Shown here in pieces: positions 59,765 to 64,000 of a DNA stretch of 64,000 nt (positions are counted from its first letter, which is position 1; every line of letters begins with the position of its first letter). This DNA is from Gyrodactylus bullatarudis (taxonomy: Eukaryota; Platyhelminthes; Monogenea; Gyrodactylidea; Gyrodactylidae): the NCBI GenBank assembly GCA_012064415.1, contig SSNU01000247.1, positions 214,169-278,168 on the forward strand. Direction: 5' to 3'. The notes under the pieces were generated by a model that saw nothing but the letters and a program-made list of their open reading frames with translations, was not told where the DNA came from and searched no databases. The position numbers were made by a program, and so were the translations under genes.

Positions 59765-59822
59765 GTCTCATCCACTGAAGAAGGTACTTGACTATCTCAG
59801 AACCGAAACGTCTGGAAGAGGC
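59765..59822 (+). ncRNA. Hammerhead ribozyme, Penelope type
   Basis: Helix I: GUCUCAUCCA (59765-59774) pairs with UGGAAGAGGC (59813-59822), nine of ten positions. CUGAAGA is at 59775-59781. Helix II GGU/ACC closes a long loop (59782-59804). GAAA is at 59805-59808. Helix III is just AC/GU without a loop, and the cleavage triplet is GUC (cut after 59812). The CUGAAGAAGG...CCGAAACGUC pattern is the one described for minimal type I hammerheads in Penelope-like elements. No Penelope coding sequence is seen close by. Confidence 0.78.
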
Positions 59823-60290
59823 TTTGGAAAAAGGTTGGTTATATCCCTTATATTAAATCTACTTTTACTCATTTTTATTGACTATGCGAGTAATTACGAG
59901 ATATGCATCGGAATTTCAAGCTCAAATACTTTTAACAGGTCCCTTTGATTAAATATATTAGAAAAGTCCTAATTTTTGTAGGAGCTTAAATTTAAGGGTC
60001 CTAAAAAAGGGAATAGCGTCCCATTTTTTGATGTTCTAGTGATAAGTAATGAGAATTTTTAGAGAACTTGCAAAATTTTAAAATTATTTTTTGAATCATC
60101 GATTAATGGTTCTAGAGTATTCAGGTGTCATTTCGTCTTGGATAAAAGTATCCGAAATTCTGTAGAATCATATCCCTTTAGGATAACCAGACACTACACC
60201 TCGGAAAAGAGATTTTAAATTTCTTTCAGGAGGATAATTTCGATGTCTTTTCACTTAATAGTCCTTATGATTTTCGGATGTTTTGTCTCA

Positions 60291-60540
60291 TTTTATTAGG
60301 TTTTTGGTGACGAGGGATAAGTCCTTAAGTCTTTTAGTATTTCTAATTGGATGCGGAAAAGTCACACATCTTGCCGAGAATCGAACTGGTTCATGAGCAT
60401 TGAGAATCTTGGCTACAGTGCACTGAAAAGTCCCAATCAAGATGAAACGCGTCAATGACTTCTTTGTAACTTTTCCGCATCCAATTGGAGATACTAAAAG
60501 ACCTGAGCACTTATCCCTAGTCACCAAAAACCTAATAAAA
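60291..60540. mobile_element. Foldback element with tRNA-like loop
   Basis: Arms of about 70 bp: TTTTATTAGGTTTTTGGTGA at 60291 returns as TCACCAAAAACCTAATAAAA ending at 60540, and AATTGGATGCGGAAAAGT returns as ACTTTTCCGCATCCAATT. The loop, read on the minus strand, has a box-A-like TAGCCAAGATT and a box-B-like AGTTCGATTCTC in tRNA-like order. Confidence 0.85.
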
Positions 60541-60559
60541 ACTTGTCTTTGATAAAAAT

Positions 60560-62550
60560 TTGTCCTTGGGTTTATCCAAAAGGATATCTTTAATTCGATG
60601 ATGAATCAGTATTTAACCCCTTCAATTCTTCGAAATCAATAAAATATCTTGAGATCAACTATTGCCAAAGTGGAAAACCGGGATAATCATCGTCATATTT
60701 CAACTAGCTGAATCTTTAAAGGTGAAATCCAGAATTATGCTTACACACTCCCAAAAAAAGGAGTGAAAAAGAAACTTGCAATATTGTCCAGGGATGATAC
60801 TTTCATCTTACTCTCTGCAATACATTTCAATGTGTTTCTTCCTTCTGACATCAGGTAGAATCTTGCTATTAAAGTTTAGAAAGAGATTACTTTTTGTTAC
60901 AAAACCTATGCTTGCCACATTTTGTTTGTGGCGTTGGAAATTTCCATCCAATATGATGATGATCAATGTTCAGTAAAGTTGGAATCTGTACAAATCTGTA
61001 TTATCCTCTCAATTTTGTGCGTACTTTAAAATCCCCCCCCCCTCTCCATACAATCCCTGAGAGTGTCTCTTCTATTTGAAAATCCTGATTTGTTTACACT
61101 ATAAACCTGATACTATCGAGCTGCATGTAAATAGAAAGAAACACATTTCCTCCCTTCTTTTCTTGTTTGTTCGTTTCTTCCTTTACAAATGATTTTTTTC
61201 ATTTTTATCCTCAAAGACCCTGTGAAAATATTATTACTGTATTACTGTTATTCAATTCTTGATTCATCAATGTCAGATTTTAATGCCCCCTTTGTCTTTC
61301 TTTCTTGGACTTTTTCGAAATACAAGATGATCTAAAGCTAGTTGACTTTTACAAGAAAAAAATCAATAGTCAGGAAAAAATCTATTTCTTGAATTCCATG
61401 CTGAAATGAACCCAGGAGTTGAGAAAAATAAACCTGAAGAACCCTATCTCCATGTCAACTAGTTTCAGATCGTCTTATTCCGAAGGACTCGTTACTTAAG
61501 CTCCCTACATCTTTTCCGAACAGTAGCCTGAGCATTCTGACATTTCAGTGCCGAGATAGTCAAGGGATGAGAAGCTCAATCTAAAATCCTTGATATTCTT
61601 CAATCCTGGGGAAATAAAAATTTAAAGAACTTTGTAATTTCGGCTTGAATCCCCCCCCCCTTATTCAAGTTTCGATTTCTATTATTATTCTCACTACTTG
61701 AAATGTCCTCACTTTAACATACATATGCTCGGTTACAACAAATCAATGTAAGGATATTAGTTAAATCATTGATCGTTATCAGTTTGACGATAAGAGCATC
61801 TCTGATTCCTTTGATACCATGACTAATTACTACATTACTATTCATTTAATAAATCTTTTGGTAGTATTATAACTAATACAACATCTTTGATCAGAGAATA
61901 TGAGAGAGAAAGTGACTGATTGGAATGGTTCTCTGGGAATTATTACATTCCCCTTTTACTTTTGAAAGGGAAATTTGAACTGGAGAAAAAATTGCATTGT
62001 GTAAACTTCAAAGGAAAGCTATCAAACTTTTTTATCTCTCCCTCCCCCTTCTTATGATAAAACATTAACTAAAGGGGTTGGGAATAAATCTGTACCTATG
62101 AACCACATTCTCAGAATTGGGTTCAGCTTTTCTATTTTCTTCAGTGTCTTGATCATCATCAATCAAAACCAAAAACATCCTTCCTATTTTTCTCTTGTAT
62201 TATTTGAAAAAACCAGTCTCTTGCTGAAATGCAAATTACTTTAGTCATGACCTTAGACCCTTTTGAAGGTGTGTAATTATTATTATTGTTTTATGATTTG
62301 ATAAGATGAATATCTTCATTCCAACTCCTACTGTATTATTTCTGTGGGGATTTTGATTTATGATCAAGGTTATAAGAATAATAATTAAAGCATATTTGAA
62401 AAATAAAGTTTGATTCGATGAGAAAAATGAAAAACTTTAACCCCACTAAGTCCCTTAAACTTTTTTTCAATGGATATCAATGGCTAGGATTGATTACGCT
62501 GATAATAAATATTAGAGAGAAAAATTATATTATATAAAATCACAAGATAT
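60560..62550. other. Gene-free stretch
   Basis: No supported gene. Homopolymer C runs at about 61031 and 61652. A small repeat of about 130 bp at 61333-61466 has inverted foldback-family ends (AAAGCTAGTTGACTT, ATGTCAACTAGTTTC). Confidence 0.45.
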
Positions 62551-62559
62551 AAATATCAA

Positions 62560-62859
62560 TTATCGAGTCAAATTAATGTGGATATTCTGGAATATTTCAA
62601 TGATTTTTGCAAGGCTCATAACTCCTAAAGAGATTTCATTGTAAAGCGCCGGCATTCTGTCCAGGACATGAGGGTTTCTTAATTTCGAAATATTAATTGC
62701 TTCGATTAAAGTCTCTAGTTCTTTGGTTAGGGAGCACCTTAAATTCAACAGGAAAGTTTGGATGAGAGCTTTGGTAAATCTTTTTTTAACTAGCTCAAGA
62801 TTTGATAGCAGATTGTTTCTATACTGATTATCGAGTTTATATTTTAAACACAAAAGCAT
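62560..62859 (-). CDS. Hypothetical 99-aa open frame
   Basis: Not recognised. The predicted protein is helical-looking and leucine-rich (LLSNLELVKKRFTKALIQTF, then MPALYNEISLGVMSLAKIIE), with a less biased composition than most chance frames here. I see no convincing splice sites or poly(A) hexamer. It abuts a large foldback at 62936. It could be the last exon of a gene reaching in from the right, or chance. Confidence 0.2.
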   Translation of the reverse strand: MLLCLKYKLDNQYRNNLLSNLELVKKRFTKALIQTFLLNLRCSLTKELETLIEAINISKLRNPHVLDRMPALYNEISLGVMSLAKIIEIFQNIHINLTR

Positions 62860-62935
62860 ATTTAATAGATAAAGACCTTATCGAATGCTGTTTAAAAACT
62901 AGGAAAGGATGATGATCAGTCATCTATTCAAAAGC

Positions 62936-63525
62936 TAATTAATATGAAGATGGGAATTTATGATTTTTTGGAATCGTAGGTTCCACTTTCAGGATCTGAA
63001 GAAAAAAAATTTGAAAAAAATCAAATTTTCAGAAAGTTATGGCATATTTCAAATCTAGCGATGGCGCCGAATTCCCACTTTTTTGAACTTTGAGTTGATA
63101 ATTTTTGTTGATTCAAAAGTGAGAGAGTGATCAAAAGTTGATTTTTAGAATCATGATTAGTCAAAGAAATTACCATAAAAATTTCAATGGACTCACCAAT
63201 TTCCAGGGATCTTGAATCATCAAAATTTCCTCGTTTTTCAAGTAGTGAAAATGTTCAAAAAATCAAAATTCGATTTTCACACGAAGATGAGTGGATTCTC
63301 AAAATCTGAATCAGCATATTTGATTTCTTTGACTAATCATGATTCTAAAAATCAACTTTTGATCACTCTCTCACTTTTGAAGCAACAAAAATTATCAACT
63401 CAAAGTTCAAAAAAGTGGGAATTCGGCGCCATCGCTAGATTTGAAATATGCCATAACTTTTTATTTTTTTTCTTCAGATCCTGAAAGTGGAACCTACGAT
63501 CTAGATTCCATATTAATTATCTTAA
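62936..63525. mobile_element. Near-perfect 590-bp foldback (hairpin) element
   Basis: Arms of about 235 bp mirror each other over almost their whole length. Examples: GTAGGTTCCACTTTCAGGAT against ATCCTGAAAGTGGAACCTAC; TTTCAAATCTAGCGATGGCG against CGCCATCGCTAGATTTGAAA; TGATTAGTCAAAGAAAT against ATTTCTTTGACTAATCA. The outer ends AGCTAATTAATATGAAGATG and TCCATATTAATTATCT fit the family termini. The loop is about 130 bp. The open frame at 63212-63484 is a by-product. Confidence 0.92.
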
Positions 63526-64000
63526 ATAGTCAGATAACATTCCTACTGGCACTATAGACTTTTCGTCCTCACTATGTACTCTTCATTATACTCTAATAGC
63601 TACAATTCAATGATCTGTGCCATTTTCTGATACTTATTTTACCTGATAATGGTTATCTGATTTGTTAAACATGTCCAAATTGGATGAATTTCGTTATCAA
63701 ATGTAGCACGTTAAACAATAAATAAGACCTGTCAAAAATACAAGTTTATTTTTAGTGTTTTCTACCACAAATTTCCACCTTTTCTGTGTATCTCATACCT
63801 TAAATATAAGGCTTCTTCGTGTTATTCATGCATATTTCTTCCATCTAATTTGAATTCTACGCTTAAAGTACTTTTACAACTCATAAAATATTTTTCAATG
63901 AATAATATCAAACTCTGGCTATGAAATCTTTTAATGAATTTTAAACCAAAAAATGTTAGATTGATTTCTTACTCCTACCATGTAATTAAGAATTTTAGTT

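Noticed and set aside
63212..63484. 90-aa plus-strand open frame
   Set aside because: Lies in the loop and right arm of the 62.9-kb hairpin element.

Overview
The window is AT-rich eukaryotic nuclear DNA. Genes have introns with GT-AG ends, proteins are animal-like, and most of the sequence is intronic or intergenic and packed with non-autonomous repeats. The gene content, the mix of very short and long introns, and the repeats suggest an arthropod, possibly a caligid copepod such as a salmon louse. That species guess is an impression, not something the sequence proves.

Layout. 1-16.1 kb has no gene I can support. It holds foldback repeats, a mariner-like MITE and tRNA-derived SINEs. 16.1-24.7 kb is a very compact cluster of five conserved genes: FBXL16-like (+), TRMT112 (-) nested in the last FBXL16 intron, POLR3H (-) convergent with FBXL16, SDHAF4 (+) head-to-head with POLR3H, and a DCAF15-like gene (+) directly downstream of SDHAF4. 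28.2-43.5 kb carries one long gene of at least eight exons. It encodes an unrecognised single-pass membrane protein with a Cys-rich, possibly Ig-like ectodomain, and it has two plausible C-terminal ends. 43.6-64 kb has no gene I can support; it is filled with foldback elements, piggyBac-like MITEs and other dispersed repeats.

How the genes fit together. TRMT112 (partner of tRNA, rRNA and protein methyltransferases) and POLR3H (Pol III stalk subunit) serve RNA and translation metabolism. SDHAF4 matures succinate dehydrogenase. FBXL16 and DCAF15 are substrate-receptor-type proteins of ubiquitin ligase systems. The close packing suggests shared promoters and terminators rather than one pathway.

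Main discovery. At least three structurally different hammerhead ribozyme motifs are embedded in repeats: one in a tRNA-derived SINE (12.9 kb, with decayed relatives at 6.8, 7.05, 15.35 and 53.95 kb), a Penelope-type minimal one (59.8 kb), and one with a longer helix III (51.2 kb, decayed copy at 36.8 kb). A decayed Penelope-like element (39.8-40.56 kb, GIY-YIG end) has a hammerhead-like motif just beyond its coding remnant. Other notable observations are introns of 29 and 34 nt, a near-perfect 590-bp hairpin at 62.9 kb, and a recent ~300-bp duplication between 36.9 and 49.7 kb. All structures were folded by eye and all homology calls are from memory of the families.
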